A DNA stretch of 64,000 nt from Akanthomyces muscarius (taxonomy: Eukaryota > Ascomycota > Sordariomycetes > Hypocreales > Cordycipitaceae): NCBI RefSeq assembly GCF_028009165.1, contig NC_079246.1:1240001-1304000 (forward strand), given 5' to 3'. The notes under the pieces were generated by a model. That model was given only the letters and a program-made list of their open reading frames with translations. It was not told the origin of the DNA and made no database searches. The stretch's first letter is position 1. The number at the start of each line of letters is the position of its first letter. This document shows positions 44,622-56,753 of this stretch, one piece after another. The position numbers and the translations under genes are program-made.

Positions 44622-45404
44622 TGTGTCGTGATACCGCTTGTTTGTCGAGGGAGACGAAGAACAGCTGTCGAGTTAAATGCGACTTTGCGAGGACAATGTC
44701 AGATGAATGTCCAGTTGCCGTGTGTAGGAGCCACAAGGTAGACAAGAAAGCAGGAATTGAACGGTAGATGAATCGAACAAGGCAGTCGTGAGCGAGCAAC
44801 TCTGCGAGATGGGACTTTGTGGGACGCCGTTAGCCAGCCTGGAGGAGCTACAAAGGGGAAACTTTTGGGCGGGCGAGGCACAGGCCAGCTGGTCAGTGGC
44901 CCGGACCTGCTCCCGCGAGCCAGCGCTGCCACTGGGCTTTTAGGGGATCCCAGGCCCTGCAAAGCTCATCAGGTCCAATTCAGGAGGCGGGCCCTTGGGA
45001 AAGGGGCAGGGAGGGGTCTGGGGCTCCCCAGCACCAGGCCACCGCCATTGGCCAGCGCCAGTCCGTGCGACGCTGCTGCTCATTGGCTGCTGCTGCCCGA
45101 CCAAGTCTCCACCGTGTGAGCAGCCAAAAGCAATGAAGTCAAGTTTTGTCGCAGCGCATTTTCCGACATCGTGACACCAAGCCATTCGCGACCGACGAAA
45201 CTACGACGCGCCAATTCCACTAGGTCTATCAAACTGTGAGACTACGTTGTCAGTCCTGGTCATTTTTTCTTCTTTTGCAAGCCCGTCGCCAGCGCACAAA
45301 TTGGTAGCTCCTCGGTACGCCTAGACACGAGCTCAATCATTCGCCCGTGCCTACACAGAAACGTCTCCAATTTCGGACGAGCTTCGAACTTCGACATCTT
45401 CGCA
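44622..45404. promoter_or_regulatory. Divergent promoter region, septin / mrpl32
   Basis: A 783 bp region between divergent start codons. The centre is GC-rich (about 44840-45110). No other gene was recognised. Confidence 0.45.
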
Positions 45405-45825
45405 ATGGCCGCCCTTCTTCCCCGAATCGCCTCGCCTGCATTGCTTCCTATTCCATGCCTACCGTCGTTGGCTGGCCTCGCTGGTCGTCTGCTCCCGACA
45501 CTTGGCCTCGCTCTCCCCGGTATCAGCATCACCATTCCCACGCTGCTGGACGACATTTGGGAGGGTATCTTGCGAGCTGTGCCAAAGAACAAGGTCTCCC
45601 ACTCGAGGAAGCGAATGAGACAGCTGGCCAACAAGGGCCTCAAGGATGTCAACAGTCTTTGCCAGTGCCCAGGCTGCGGTGCCCCTAAGCGCATGCATCG
45701 TCTATGTCAAAACTGCCTGGAAGGTATGTATATCTGCACGCAGTACGTTGGCTCCATCAAATTCTAACTATATTTCTGCAGAAATGAGAGGGATGTGGAG
45801 ATCCGACGAGCGACGAAAGCTATAG
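45405..45825 (+). CDS. mrpl32: Mitochondrial large-subunit ribosomal protein bL32m
   Basis: Exons 45405-45723 and 45782-45825 give 120 residues. A long hydrophobic/Arg N-terminal targeting region is followed by the mature bL32 signature: VPKNKVSHSRKRMRQLANKGLKDVNSL. Four zinc-type Cys follow, in CQCPGCGAPKRMHRLCQNC. The last exon adds EMRGMWRSDERRKL. In yeast MrpL32 is matured by the m-AAA protease before ribosome assembly. Length and motifs fit well. Confidence 0.95.
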
Positions 45826-46316
45826 TAATCGACAAAACGAGGGAAGCATCAGTGGTGCTGTTTAAATTAAAAAGGTGTATCAAAATCTCATGTATATTCG
45901 ACTGCCGGTTATAGGATGCATACACACGGCGTTTTAGCTCGTTTTGAGCCATGTACAATAATATTATATCCAATCCTTTGCCAAGAATTGTTCCTTGTAG
46001 TGTCCAGATACTGAGACCGTAGATCTGCACGTCTCTTGTGATGTACACCGCTCGCTCTGGGACGCTTGACTGTGAACTTTCGCGAATTACAGGCGACGAA
46101 TGAAATTCGAATCGCCACTTGCAAGGCATTAGAGCTTGGCCGCAAAATCGTAAAGTGTCCAAGTGCTGTGATGTGAAAGTGGGCTGGCGATTTGGTGCCA
46201 CCACAGCCCGCCAGCGCAAGCTTGTAGCCTGCAGAAACCCCACCAATATCCGTCATACGCTTTCTGCAACTCTCATCCACGCCTGTCACCAGTCTCATTC
46301 GCATGGGGTTTTCACA
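45826..46316. other. Intergenic, 3' UTR of mrpl32 and promoter of ski8
   Basis: A 491 bp spacer between tandem genes. Nothing was recognised in it. Confidence 0.45.
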
Positions 46317-47448
46317 ATGGTAAGTCCCTGGTCCCCGATATCTTCTGGTCGGGAACCTGACAGAGAATAGTCGAAGCAATATCTGACAACGCATACCGTC
46401 GACAATGGTAAGTTACCCCGCCACGCTGGCCAAGCTACCGGCCTGCCGTTTGACAGATTCTAACAAACGCAACAGCACACATAACGGACATTTTCGCCTT
46501 GGCTTCGACGCCAAAGGCGCTTCTCTCTGCCGGTGGCTCTTCTGCCATCCATGTTCACGACACCACAGACCCAGCGTTTCCCCTCAAGCAGAGCATATCA
46601 AACGCTCACAAGCTCGGCTGCCACCACCTCTGCACATCGAGGAATGGCCGGTACGCCGCCAGCGCAGGGTTCGGAGGTGAAGTCAAGATTTGGGCGCTCA
46701 ACCCAGACACTGGGGAATGGAGCAACACGGGTGAGATAACCGGTGCCTCTGTCCAGGCGGGCGAGGTCTGGGCGCTGGCGCTTAGCGAAGACGGCGGTTA
46801 CCTGGCCAGCACTACCAATGACGGCAGGATCAACGTCTGGGATGTTGTCGATGAGGGTAAGCCCAAGATTCGCGAATACGAGACTGGCAGCTCAGGATCA
46901 GGAAGCTTTGGCATGTGCGTCGACCTTAGCAGAGACGGAAAGTTCACTGCCAGCGGTCATCAAAACGGCGCCATCTACATCTTCGACAATGATACGGGAC
47001 GCATCCTTTACTCCCTCTCTGGTACGGAATTTTGCAGACAATTACTGAAGAAGTGATCAAGCTAACATCTACCTCAGGACTGGCGAAGCCTGTTCGCGCT
47101 GTTGCCTTTTCGCCTGGAAATACGAGACTAGCGGCTGCCGGTGATGCTGGCATCATTGCCCTGTACGACATGAAGCACGGAGAACACATTGGCAACCTGA
47201 CTGGCCACTCTTCCTGGATCACAACCATTGACTGGAGCGACACTGGCGAGTATCTCCTAAGTGGATCCATGGATGGCAAGGTCAAGGTATGGTCCGTCGA
47301 GCGAAGTGACTGCGTGGCGACGCACAGCGAGACGGACAAGGCGCTCTGGGCAGTTCGCTGGCTGCCCAAGACTGGCCGTAGCGAGATGTTTTGCACAGCC
47401 GGCGCCAACAGGAGTCTGACATTTTACCGTGAGGCTACAGGCGGTTAG
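46317..47448 (+). CDS. ski8: Ski8 WD40 protein (Ski complex / meiotic recombination)
   Basis: Exons 46317-46319 (ATG alone, then GTAAGT), 46371-46407, 46476-47021 and 47078-47448 give 318 residues. The spliced start reads MSKQYLTTHTVDNAHITDIFALA. WD40 units are visible, with AHxxDIFALA, AASAGFGGEVKIWAL, LASTTNDGRINVWDV, SGHQNGAIYIFD, LLSGSMDGKVKVWSV and FCTAGANRSLTFYREA. The closing LTFYREATGG resembles Ski8/Rec14 ends. Ski8 is a scaffold of the cytosolic Ski2-Ski3-Ski8 complex feeding RNA to the exosome; in fungi it also aids Spo11 in meiosis. The three introns sit in the same places relative to the start as usual for small WD genes, but the start-codon intron deserves transcript proof. Confidence 0.88.
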
Positions 47449-47797
47449 ACAACTTTCAAGGCTATAGAGAAAAAATGACTTTTAATCACATATATTGCAC
47501 CTTTTATCCCGGCCTCCAGTCTCCCCGTGAAAGGCATCACATGACTTGGTGCCTGTCTCGCGCAGCGTTGCCCCGCCAAATTGGTGGCTCCCTACAGCTG
47601 AGCGACGCTTGAGTGACGGGTGCACTTTGTACCCCAGAAGTCAATCGGCCGTGAATTTCACCCCCACGTCATATTATCGCAACCTCATCAATCAACACTA
47701 TTATATCAAACGCCGTTACCACTCGACATACAGGTAGAACTGATATCGGATTTGAAATTCCCCCCTATAAATAATAGCCATACCAACTACCACCATC
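47449..47797. promoter_or_regulatory. Promoter region of the Pol delta subunit 4 gene
   Basis: A 349 bp spacer. A TATAAATAAT-like string at about 47765 lies 30 bp before the start. No other signal was seen. Confidence 0.4.
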
Positions 47798-48463
47798 ATG
47801 CCTACGACCAGACGATCGACAGGCGGCGCCCGAGCCCGTCCGGGACCGAACAAGGGCCAATCGACCATTAGTTTCTCCAACCGAGTCACAAAAGCGGTGC
47901 CCAAAGATGTCAAGAACTCCATCGTTGTGCCGTCGCGGCAGAAGGTCGATGCGCCGGCCGAGAAGGAGCTCGAGGTGGAAGATGTGATTGCTGAACCAGA
48001 AGCCGACGAGCAGCCCGAGGAAGACGAGGACGAAGAGGAGGCTGTCGAGGAAATCGTTGTGCCAGAAAAGACGGAAGTCGAGCTCAAGGCTGGCAAGATG
48101 AGCGATGCGCAGATTGGAAAATTCTGGAAGTCGATTGAGTCGGAGCGCATTGCTCCGCGGGTACACCAAGAGGGCCTGTCGCTCAACGAAAAGGTGCTGC
48201 GATACTTTGACGTCAGCTCTCAATATGGGGTAAGTGGCTAGACTCTGCGGAAATGTCGAAAGCCATATCAGTATGGAAGCTAACACGGGCCACAGCCGTG
48301 CATTGGAACTCCCCGCATGAAGCGCTGGCAGCGTGCGGAGCGCCTGGGTCTGAACCCACCGATCGAAGTCCTCGCCGTCCTCCTTAGAGAGGAGAACAAG
48401 GGCAACAGCGACATTGAGACGGCGCAAATGGACAAGATTTTGAACGCCGTAGTTGTTGCGTAA
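47798..48463 (+). CDS. cdm1: DNA polymerase delta subunit 4 (POLD4/Cdm1-like)
   Basis: Exons 47798-48229 and 48296-48463 give 199 residues. The N-terminus carries a PCNA-interaction-like string (GQSTISFSNRV) inside a basic tail. An acidic Glu/Asp run follows (about 66-86). The conserved C-terminal domain reads VLRYFDVSSQYGPCIGTPRMKRWQRAERLGLNPPIEVLAVLLRE, the signature of the small fourth subunit. In fission yeast Cdm1 stabilises the replicative Pol delta complex. The intron splits the Gly-Pro of that signature. Confidence 0.93.
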
Positions 48464-48692
48464 AGTTTTATGTTGGACTGGGCGGGTTTGCATTTCGTGG
48501 GGCTTTTCGAGCTGAGTTTTGGCGTTGGCTTTTTTCGTTTGTTGGCTGGGCAGCTGTGCGTTGAGACTGTATGAATAATATCATTTGAACCCCATGTTTA
48601 CGTAGTTAAATGACTTTTTTTATCCTTCTTTTCTCAATCAAGCGCTCGTCTATTGATGTGTATCTCTAATCTATCGCCGCGTTATGTAAAAT
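48464..48692. other. Convergent 3' intergenic
   Basis: A 229 bp AT-rich spacer between convergent genes; nothing but likely 3' UTRs. Confidence 0.45.
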
Positions 48693-49972
48693 TTAGTACC
48701 AAATGCTTCTAGTCCGGTGGTGCGGAAACTCCTCCTGCCCAGCAGCTTCCAGCTCTTTGATTGTATCGTATAAGAAGAAGTCGATCAAGATTGCATTGAC
48801 ATGTGTGTCGGGATGTTTCCTCACAATCTCTCGCCGAATCAACTCGACGCACCATATACTGCATGCTACATGGATCAGTTAGTCACAACTGTAACTGGAA
48901 GAATCTGAAAATAGTCCAGGGAAAACATACCTCGCAGTTGCACTTCCCACGAGCTGCCGCTTTCTATCATTTTTCTGGATTTGATTGCGCTCGCAACTGA
49001 GGGACTTAGATACAGGGCGCCCAGGCCCACGAGAATTTGGGGGATGCGATAGTCGGCAAACATGGTGATCTTGTCAATGTCGTGGAAGCTGCCGTATGAC
49101 TCTCCCTGGAAGCAAGCCCACATGTCGGCGACAAGAATCTGCGCCCGCTTTAGGATCCGGACCGGCTTCTGGCGTCCTTCGAAGTGATGCTCGTCGCGGA
49201 AGCAATCAAAATCTTGAGCGAGCAGATTCACTAGCTTGGCTGCTGAGCCACCAGCCTCGTCGAGGAGGCTCAATACAGACCCGTCATATTTCTGTTGCAC
49301 TCAGGTTAGATACGTGAGTGGATGGCAGAGAGTTCGCGGTACAGATGACGTACTTCACAGAGGACCTGGCCACTTTCTCGCAGGCAATCGTAGCGCTCCT
49401 GTAGTAAGGGCATTTCTTCTTCCGTGCATGACCGGAAGACATGCTTCAATGACTCGAGTGTGAATTTGCCATCCTCAATCCAGTAGCTGGGATCGGTGAT
49501 GGGGATACCTACAACTTCAATTAGCGACTTTCACATATCAGGTCGACAGACTACACGTACCCTCGTCCAGGGCCCGCTGCATTGCTGCAACCAAACTCCA
49601 GTACCCGGTCCACTGCTTGCCCTTGTATTCTATAGCGAATCTTTCGTCTTGAGGAAGCTCCGACCAAAAAGAAAAGTTTAGCAGATCCATTGTGAAGATG
49701 AACGCGACGGTTGCCTCGTCCTTGGTCTTGGGATGCAGTTCGTTGTCTGTCCAGGCAGCCGTAGAGAACTCTCTCTCCTGCATCTGCCGGTAGATGGTTT
49801 CCGCCGCGTTTTTCGTTGCCCGCATATCGATAGCCACATCGAAGCCATTATCGTAAACATATTCGACGCCTTGCAGGACTCCCGTCTCGGGCTCTTCCTC
49901 GATTTGGAGCTTACCCTGCAGATGGGCGCGCAAGAGCTCAAGGAGCTCAGGGTCCGCTTCGTCGTCCGACAT
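48693..49972 (-). CDS. qng1: Queuosine salvage protein (Qng1 / DUF2419)
   Basis: Exons 49972-49561, 49508-49354, 49291-48931 and 48865-48693 give 366 residues. Seen: ATVAFIFTMDLLNFSFWSE, WTGYWSLVAAMQRALDEG, the middle block VRILKRAQILVADMWACF then ITMFADYRIPQILVGLGAL, and the closing HHRTRSIWY. These match the DUF2419 family, shown in other organisms to be a queuosine 5'-monophosphate N-glycosylase. It frees queuine from nutrients or turned-over tRNA for the tRNA-guanine transglycosylase. An acidic N-tail of about 30 residues precedes the domain. Fungi generally rely on salvaged queuine. Confidence 0.9.
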
Positions 49973-50599
49973 GTTGAATCTTTATGATGAAGAAAGGTGC
50001 CCGCAGATTATAATAAGTCCGTTTTCTGTGAGCTTCGGGCGCCGGACCGATAAAGTGACAAGCACAGTCACTTTGAAAAGGTTTTGAGATCACAGACCCG
50101 CTAAGATTTGCGCTACAGCCACCGTCGGCCGTGTTTTAGGTAGCGAATGGCAGGGTAGGGGACAAACGGAAGCACTGACATTCACGTAGACTGCGGGCAG
50201 CGAGACAATCTTCACGTCAATGAATCTAATGCTTAATGTTCTGAAACCTATCCCACTCAATTCACAGCAGCCTGCATTCAACCGTCACCTTTATTAAATG
50301 CACGCTGTGCACATCAGCACCTTTGCCTGCATCTTAGCGGTGCTACTGCAATCAACCCAGCCAATCACCCACCCGCGGCAACCCCAGAGCGCTATCCGAT
50401 TGGCTGGGCGCGCAGCTGGAGCGTCAGCCAAAGTCAAGTCAGTGCCAACCCGCCTGCGCTCCGAACTACGACGCCTCTCCAACACAAAAGCTACCGAACC
50501 CGTCCCATGACTGCGTGACGGACACGGGCTTATCGTGTCTTTTGTCTTGCATCGAACCAATCGCACCGAAACTCCCGCAGCTGTACCCTACGAAGCGTG
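49973..50599. promoter_or_regulatory. Divergent promoter region, qng1 / uba2
   Basis: A 627 bp region between divergent start codons. It contains CCAAT-type boxes (for example CCAATCA around 50362). No gene was recognised. Confidence 0.45.
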
Positions 50600-52957
50600 A
50601 TGGAGGGAGCCCCGAGCCCCGAGCCGATCGCGCCCGCGGTGTCGGCGCCAGCACCTCGAGAGAACGAACCGTCGCAGGCCGCACCCGTCGTTGAGCAGCA
50701 GGCGCAGCAACCCGCATCGGCCGCGCAGCAGACAGAGAGGGCCTCCGAAGCCCACGTAGCAGAACAGCAAGCACAACCGGCCGCTCAACCACGAGCGAAC
50801 CCTACGGCGCAAGCTGCGCAGCCGAAACAGACCCCCGTGATCACCAGAGACCGTTACAACCAGCAATCCCTCGGCGCATCACTCAACTCGACAGTTAAAA
50901 AGGTAAGACGGTGTTACCCTCGAACAGCGTCGCACAATCTAGAGTTACGATGTGCCTTTTTCCTGCGACGTCTTTTCGGAGGTGGGTAGATGGCTAACGT
51001 GTGATGGAATAGTCACGCGTGCTCATGGTTGGAGCTGGAGGCATTGGGTGCGAGCTGCTCAAAAACCTGGTCCTCATGGGCTTCGGCCAAATCCACATTG
51101 TCGATCTCGACACGATCGATCTCTCGAACCTGAACCGCCAATTTCTTTTCCGTCAAGAGCACATTAAAAAGTCCAAAGCACTCGTTGCCAAGGAAGCCGC
51201 CGAGCGGTTCAACCCCAATGTCAATATTGTCGCACACCACGCAAATATCAAGAACGAAGAGTTTACTGTCGGATGGTTCCGTGATTTCAAGGTTGTCTTC
51301 AACGCACTGGACAATCTGGAAGCGCGCCGCCACGTCAATAAAATGTGTCTGGCAGCCAACGTGCCACTGATTGAGAGTGGCACGACGGGATTCAACGGAC
51401 AAACCCAAGTCATCAAGAAGGGCATCACAGCATGCTACGACTGCACACCAAAGGAGACTCCCAAATCGTTTCCTGTCTGTACGATCCGAAGCACACCTAG
51501 CCAGCCCATTCACTGTATAGTGTGGGGCAAAAGCTATTTGTTGAAGTGAGTATAATTTGACTGATCCAAGAAGCCCCCTGCTGACGAGAATAGTGAGATA
51601 TTTGGCGCCAGCGAGGACCAAGCTGCTTTCGACCATTCCGAGGACGCCGAGAATGGTAAGTCAAGAGATCGAAACTGCCAATACACTAGCTAAACAGGTT
51701 GCAGCCAAGGAAATCGTGGAGCTCAAGCGCGAATCTGAGGCACTTAAGAAGATCAGAGCCGCCGTCGGAACACCTGAATTCCCAAGGATGCTGTTTGACA
51801 AAGTTTTCAACGCCGATATAGAACGTTTGCGTTCCGTCGAAGACATGTGGAAATCCAGAACCCCTCCTGAAGCCCTTAACTACGACAAAGTTCTGAGCGA
51901 AGCAAGTGACGCCATAGCAGCAAAGGACTCTTTACTTGCCGACGACCAAAAGACGTGGTCACTACAAGAAAGCCTGGCGGTTTTCAACGACAGTCTGGAG
52001 CGGTTAAGCAAGCGCGCAATAGAACTCAACAAAGCCAAGGGACCGTCCGACCCGGAACCAATCATCACATTCGACAAGGATGATATCGACACCCTGGATT
52101 TCGTCACTGCTAGCGCAAACATTCGCTCAACCGTGTTTGGCATCGAGAGCAAGTCCAGATTTGATGTCAAGCAAATGGCCGGCAACATTATTCCCGCTAT
52201 TGCTACCACCAACGCCATCGTCGCGGGGCTGTGTGTGCTGGAGTCGTTCAAGGTCTTGAAGGGGGATTACGACCAGGCAAAGGAGGTATTTTTGACGCCC
52301 TTTGCTCCCGCAAGACTTCTCGCGCCAGACAGGCTGCGCCAACCAAAACCCGAGTGCCCAGTCTGCGGCGTATTCAACGCTAGCGTTGTTGTCGACCTTG
52401 CGCGGGCCACGCTGGGGGATATCGTTGAGGGTTATCTCAAAGAGAACCTTGGTCTTAAAGACCGCGAATTCTCAGTCAACAACGATGTTGGCATCCTCTA
52501 CGACTTTGATGAGACGGATAACCTGCCAAAGAAGCTTACTGAATTGGGTATTCGCAACGGCAGCTTCCTAACCATCATGGACGATTCTGACGAAGACACG
52601 CTGGTCAACATTGTCCTTGACATCGAAGAAAGGTAATTACACATTGAAAAATTAATCTAATGTACACCCGCTAACGTGCTCTACAGGGCACTGGAGGCGT
52701 CAGAGAAGCCATACAAAGGTGTGGTTGAGGACAAGCCTGAAATTCTACGGAAGCCGAAGAAGGCAGCTGCACCAGAGACGAATGGCCAGAGCAAGACGAA
52801 CGGCACCGTCCACGTCGAAGGTCCCAAGGGCGTGAAGCGATCAAACGATGACGGCGAGGAGCAGCCTTCGAAGAAGGCCAAGACTGCTCGCACAGAACCA
52901 GACGGCGAAGTGGTATTGGTGGAAGATGCTGGCGGTGCCATTGTCATTGATGACTGA
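50600..52957 (+). CDS. uba2: SUMO-activating enzyme E1 catalytic subunit Uba2
   Basis: Exons 50600-50902, 51013-51545, 51594-51655, 51705-52632 and 52687-52957 give 698 residues. The adenylation domain has [24 protein letters not shown] (Gly-rich loop about 108-113) and [38 protein letters not shown] contains a zinc-type CxxC and the thioester Cys (about 257). The second zinc pair is in ECPVCG, and a ubiquitin-like C-domain follows (about 530-610). A Lys-rich nuclear-type tail ends in [11 protein letters not shown], which could be a SUMO-interacting motif (VVLVED / IVIDD). An extra Ala/Gln/Pro-rich N-terminus of about 85 residues precedes the domain, longer than the yeast protein. The partner would be Aos1, not in this window. 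Confidence 0.96.
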
Positions 52958-53031
52958 GGTTGCATGCGCTTTGCCAACAATACGTTTTGTTAGAGATGCC
53001 GCGTCGCGCGAGCGCGCGGCCCCTGAACGCT

Positions 53032-54315
53032 TCATGCAGCGCTCAGACCACCGTCCAGGTTCAGGACGCAGTTGTTTGCAAACTCATTGGCAGCGAGAAA
53101 AACGGCCGCGTCGGCCACCTCGGCCGGATCCGCGACCCTGTGGAGAGGAGTGTCTTTTAGATATGCTTGTTGGAGTTCTGGTTTGAGATCTGACAAGGCG
53201 CGATACCACAAAGGTTTGTATATTAGCAGAAAGAAGGCGAGAAAGTTTGTATTTGGGGAACCGGCGTGCGGGCGAGAAAAGGAAACGGTCAGCGACAGGA
53301 ACGAGGACCGACAGCGCCTTTGTGTGCCAGGTAATGAACGAAAGTAGGGAAAGGGAAGGGAAGAAGAGGACTGACTTTGCCACATGTCGCTGTCTACCCA
53401 GCCCGGCAGCAACGCATTTACACGGATAGATCTGGACGCCATTTCGCGACAGAGCGCTCTCGTAAAGCCTAGAGAGCAAGAAAATCATTCAGAGGTTAGC
53501 ATTTGGGGCATATATCCAGCTATATATACACCAACCCCCGCGCAAGGGTCACGGGAGGGAAGAAAACTCCAGGATACTACCATATCCAGATTAACAGGAC
53601 AAATACGAATCATGTGTTTTTTATCTCCTTCTCACAAGCTCTCGAGCTAATGGAATGCCAAAAAAAAAAAGAAGTGCAGGAAACGTACCTATAAGACCAG
53701 CTTTGGAAGCAGCGTACGCCGTGGCGCCATAGCCGCCGTGCGTTGCCATGAGGCTCGACACATTAATAATGCAACCTGCACAAAGAATGCCTCTTTATTA
53801 GATTGGAAATTCGAAGGGGGCCAGGGGGCCCTTTGCTGTAGAGAGGCGCCAGAAAAAGAAGATTTGTACGCACCGTGGGGCTGCATCCTCGCATGCTTGC
53901 AGACTAGCATCGTCGCTAGCAGGTTCGTGTCCACGATCCTCGCCAGCTCCTCATCCGGCGTGCGCTTCAGAAACGTCGTCTGCGAGATGCCCGCGCAATT
54001 CACCAGCACGTCCACCGGTCCCACCGCCTGCTGCCCCTCCTCCGCGCCCCGTCCCCCAAAGACGTCCTTGATGCTGCGCGCGTCCGAGACGTCGAGCTTG
54101 ATGAACTGGTGCTGCTGCACGTGCGATGAGGAAGAAGAGTCTGTTGGGGAGGAGGATGCGAGCTGGGCCTCGAGACGGGCGCGCTGGGCGAGGGCGCTCC
54201 GGCCGAGGAGCGAGACGGAGGCGCCGTGACGCGCGAAAGCTTGGGCAATGCGTGAGCCGATGACGCCGGTTGCGCCGACGACGGCGGCGTGCTTGCCGGC
54301 GAAGCGCAGGGACAT
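53032..54315 (-). CDS. Short-chain dehydrogenase/reductase, 3-oxoacyl-ACP-reductase type
   Basis: Exons 54315-53874, 53775-53689, 53468-53376 and 53189-53032 give 259 residues. The Rossmann NADP-binding start AAVVGATGVIGSRIAQAF is followed by VLVNCAGISQ (NAG motif), the catalytic Ser in INVSSLMATHGG and the Tyr-Lys pair in YAASKAGLIGFTRAL, all joined across introns 1 and 2. NALLPGWVDSDMW and FANNCVLNLDGGLSAA complete the classical SDR fold. The length and C-terminal GG end fit FabG/CBR4-like reductases, possibly of mitochondrial fatty-acid synthesis. No targeting peptide is evident, and substrate assignment is uncertain. Its 3' end lies only 74 bp from that of uba2 (convergent). Confidence 0.88.
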
Positions 54316-56753
54316 TGCTGGGGGGGGACGGTTGGAGGAGGATGGGGTGGATGAATGAGTGAGTGCAATTGAATTCTAATAAGAGAAACGCGGCATTGTC
54401 GATAATGGGATGGCGATGAGATGTAGTCGAGGTTCTGGGGGAGTTGGGGTTCCGGGGTGTGCTGTGGTGGAGTGTCGACAGCGCGCCGGTGGTGACGAGA
54501 CGAGAGGCCGCTAGCCATCACTCGTGTCTACATGAATAGAAATTGCTGGAAACAGTTCAGCCAAAATAAGCAAATACTAGTAAAAGAAAAGATGTAAAAA
54601 TCTGAAATGGAAGAACGGAAAGGAGAATAAAAAAGTCTCGTAGAGCTTTGTCATTAACATCTAATCAATTTTCATCACCCAATAATTCCATTTCTGCAAA
54701 GACTATTACACCGTAATTCTATGCCTTCGCTGCATACATGCCCTTATGGTACTATTTATACCGGAAGATTGTCCATACATGCAGATCAGTGATTCACACA
54801 AGATGGTAGGACCATACGCGCGCAATGTTGTCCCCGTTGTTTAAAGCAAAGCGATTTTCCGACGTGGCCATGGAGACTACACTGTTCTCCATTCCAAGAA
54901 GCACAATCTGCTGCTCGCCAGTAGACACGTCCTAGACACGCAGCGATCGATCTTTAATTTATTCCAGCCAGGCTATTTAGCGACAAGGGGAGTGAGGGCA
55001 ACAGGCTGTCTTGATATGAATGGGGGCAGTATGTACATATTGCCAAGTTCTTGACACTTGACAACACAGCTCAGCAGCTCAAGGATGACCAGCCTCACGA
55101 CGGCGATGATGATAGAGTGACAGCGGGAGGATGTTGCAAAGTCACTGACATGTCAAAATTGAAGAAAAAGTCGTAGATGACATGTCATTGTTCTGCTTGA
55201 TTTTCCCATTTTATGTACTTTATTTGTCTCATTACATGTGGATTTGCTGTATTTCCTGTGTGGTGCTTGCATCTATGTAAACGGAGACAAAGCATAGAGT
55301 GGCCATTTGCTCGTGACGCTGGTGAGATTTTGAAGAACCGATGAACAAGATGAAAAGAATAACGCATCTCGTACTTTACTGTACGCTCAATTCGCAACAA
55401 ATTTGCAAGCAAGCCGGCAAACCTCTGCGTGCTATCGAGCTTGCTTACAGCGTCTTGCAGGATGGAGCTTGCCCAGGTACCTATTATTAGGGCAAGTGTG
55501 GACCGAAAGCCCGAAGGTACTTGGGTAATTCTCAGCAAAGAAGCGGGAGCTGTGACCCAAACTTGTCGTCGAAAGCAGCCGAGTACTCCTAAATACATGT
55601 ATAGCATGTCCAATGCTAAACGTTGCCCTGGACGTACTGATCATTCAGTGCCGATTTCAAGATGAGAGGCGTCCTTTGACGCTCTCCCACCTCGAGCACG
55701 GTTGGTGGACCGCCAACTACGTCACTAAGGATGGCTGTGGACCGCTGTGGACCGCTAAAAACGACTAGAACCAGGCAAGCGACACGCTAAATTCTAGGGT
55801 GGACAGGCCGAGAGACTGCTGCAGACTACCTAACTCAGTGCCGTAACAAAGACGGCCCCAGCGAGCAAGCCGATGACTTGTGAGGCTGATTGTGTCGAGA
55901 CATTCGCCTCGGTGCTGCTCCAATCAAGAGGCCGAGTTTGTGCTCTGAAATGATTAGCCCCTATTTGTTTTCGACACACGTTATCTGTACTGATAGATTC
56001 GCGTCAGAGCCGTCTTCTTGGCCCCGTAGTCGGAGCTGTTCAAGCTGTCCTGTCTTTGATCCGTCCCGCCCGAAGCAAAGCCCCGTATCGCCTCGCTTGC
56101 TCCCCAGCTGGTCAGCCCGCCGCCGTTGGCCTACCTACCTATTTCTCATGCCAAGCTCAGCACTCGCGTCATCTCCTTGATCTCGACATCCAAGCTCGCC
56201 CGTTTGTCGGATACAACATTCGCTTCTCTCACCGTCGCTCATTCATCGTCCGGCCATCAGAGCATTGACATGCCCACCTTTTAAGCACCGCCTGCCAACG
56301 TTGCAACAAACCTCCACACCCCACGTCCGATCGTGTTCCCGCTGGCGCATCGTCGCCCTTTGTCCCGTGCTTTGTCCTCTGTCTGTGGCCTCGCCGCACG
56401 CGACTGGGCTACCATCGTGTGCACCCGCGCCCGACCACCACGCTGCGGAATTTTGGACCTATAGGACATCATCTGCGGTGCTTCATCCCGCGGCCGTTCT
56501 CAAGGGTGCCTCATCTGCATCTCGACCTAACCCAGTTGCGCCTGATCTGGTAGCTGGCGGGACTCTTGATCCATCATCCTACTCGCTGGTCATCTGCCTG
56601 CCGCCCCCTGTCCTGAGCCCCATCACGGCTTCCACCGGCAGTACAATCCTCCACACCAAGCACGACCAAGGCAAGATCCAATACTTTGTGCAGCCTGACG
56701 CACCTCCATACACCCGACGGCATCACCAGACCCTATTATTCCCTCGCCGTTGA
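54316..56753. other. Long intergenic region upstream of the sugar transporter
   Basis: 2.4 kb with no supported gene. It is AT-rich up to about 55900 and CT/GC-rich afterwards. A 10-bp tandem (GCTGTGGACC) sits near 55733-55752. Short ATG frames in the right half (for example at 56149 and 56270) are closed within a few codons and would act as upstream ORFs if transcribed. Confidence 0.4.

Noticed and set aside
56265..56753. 162-codon plus-strand frame before the transporter leader
   Set aside because: It opens at a non-ATG codon and shows low-complexity Pro/Ser/His sequence without family features. A role as 5' leader is likelier.
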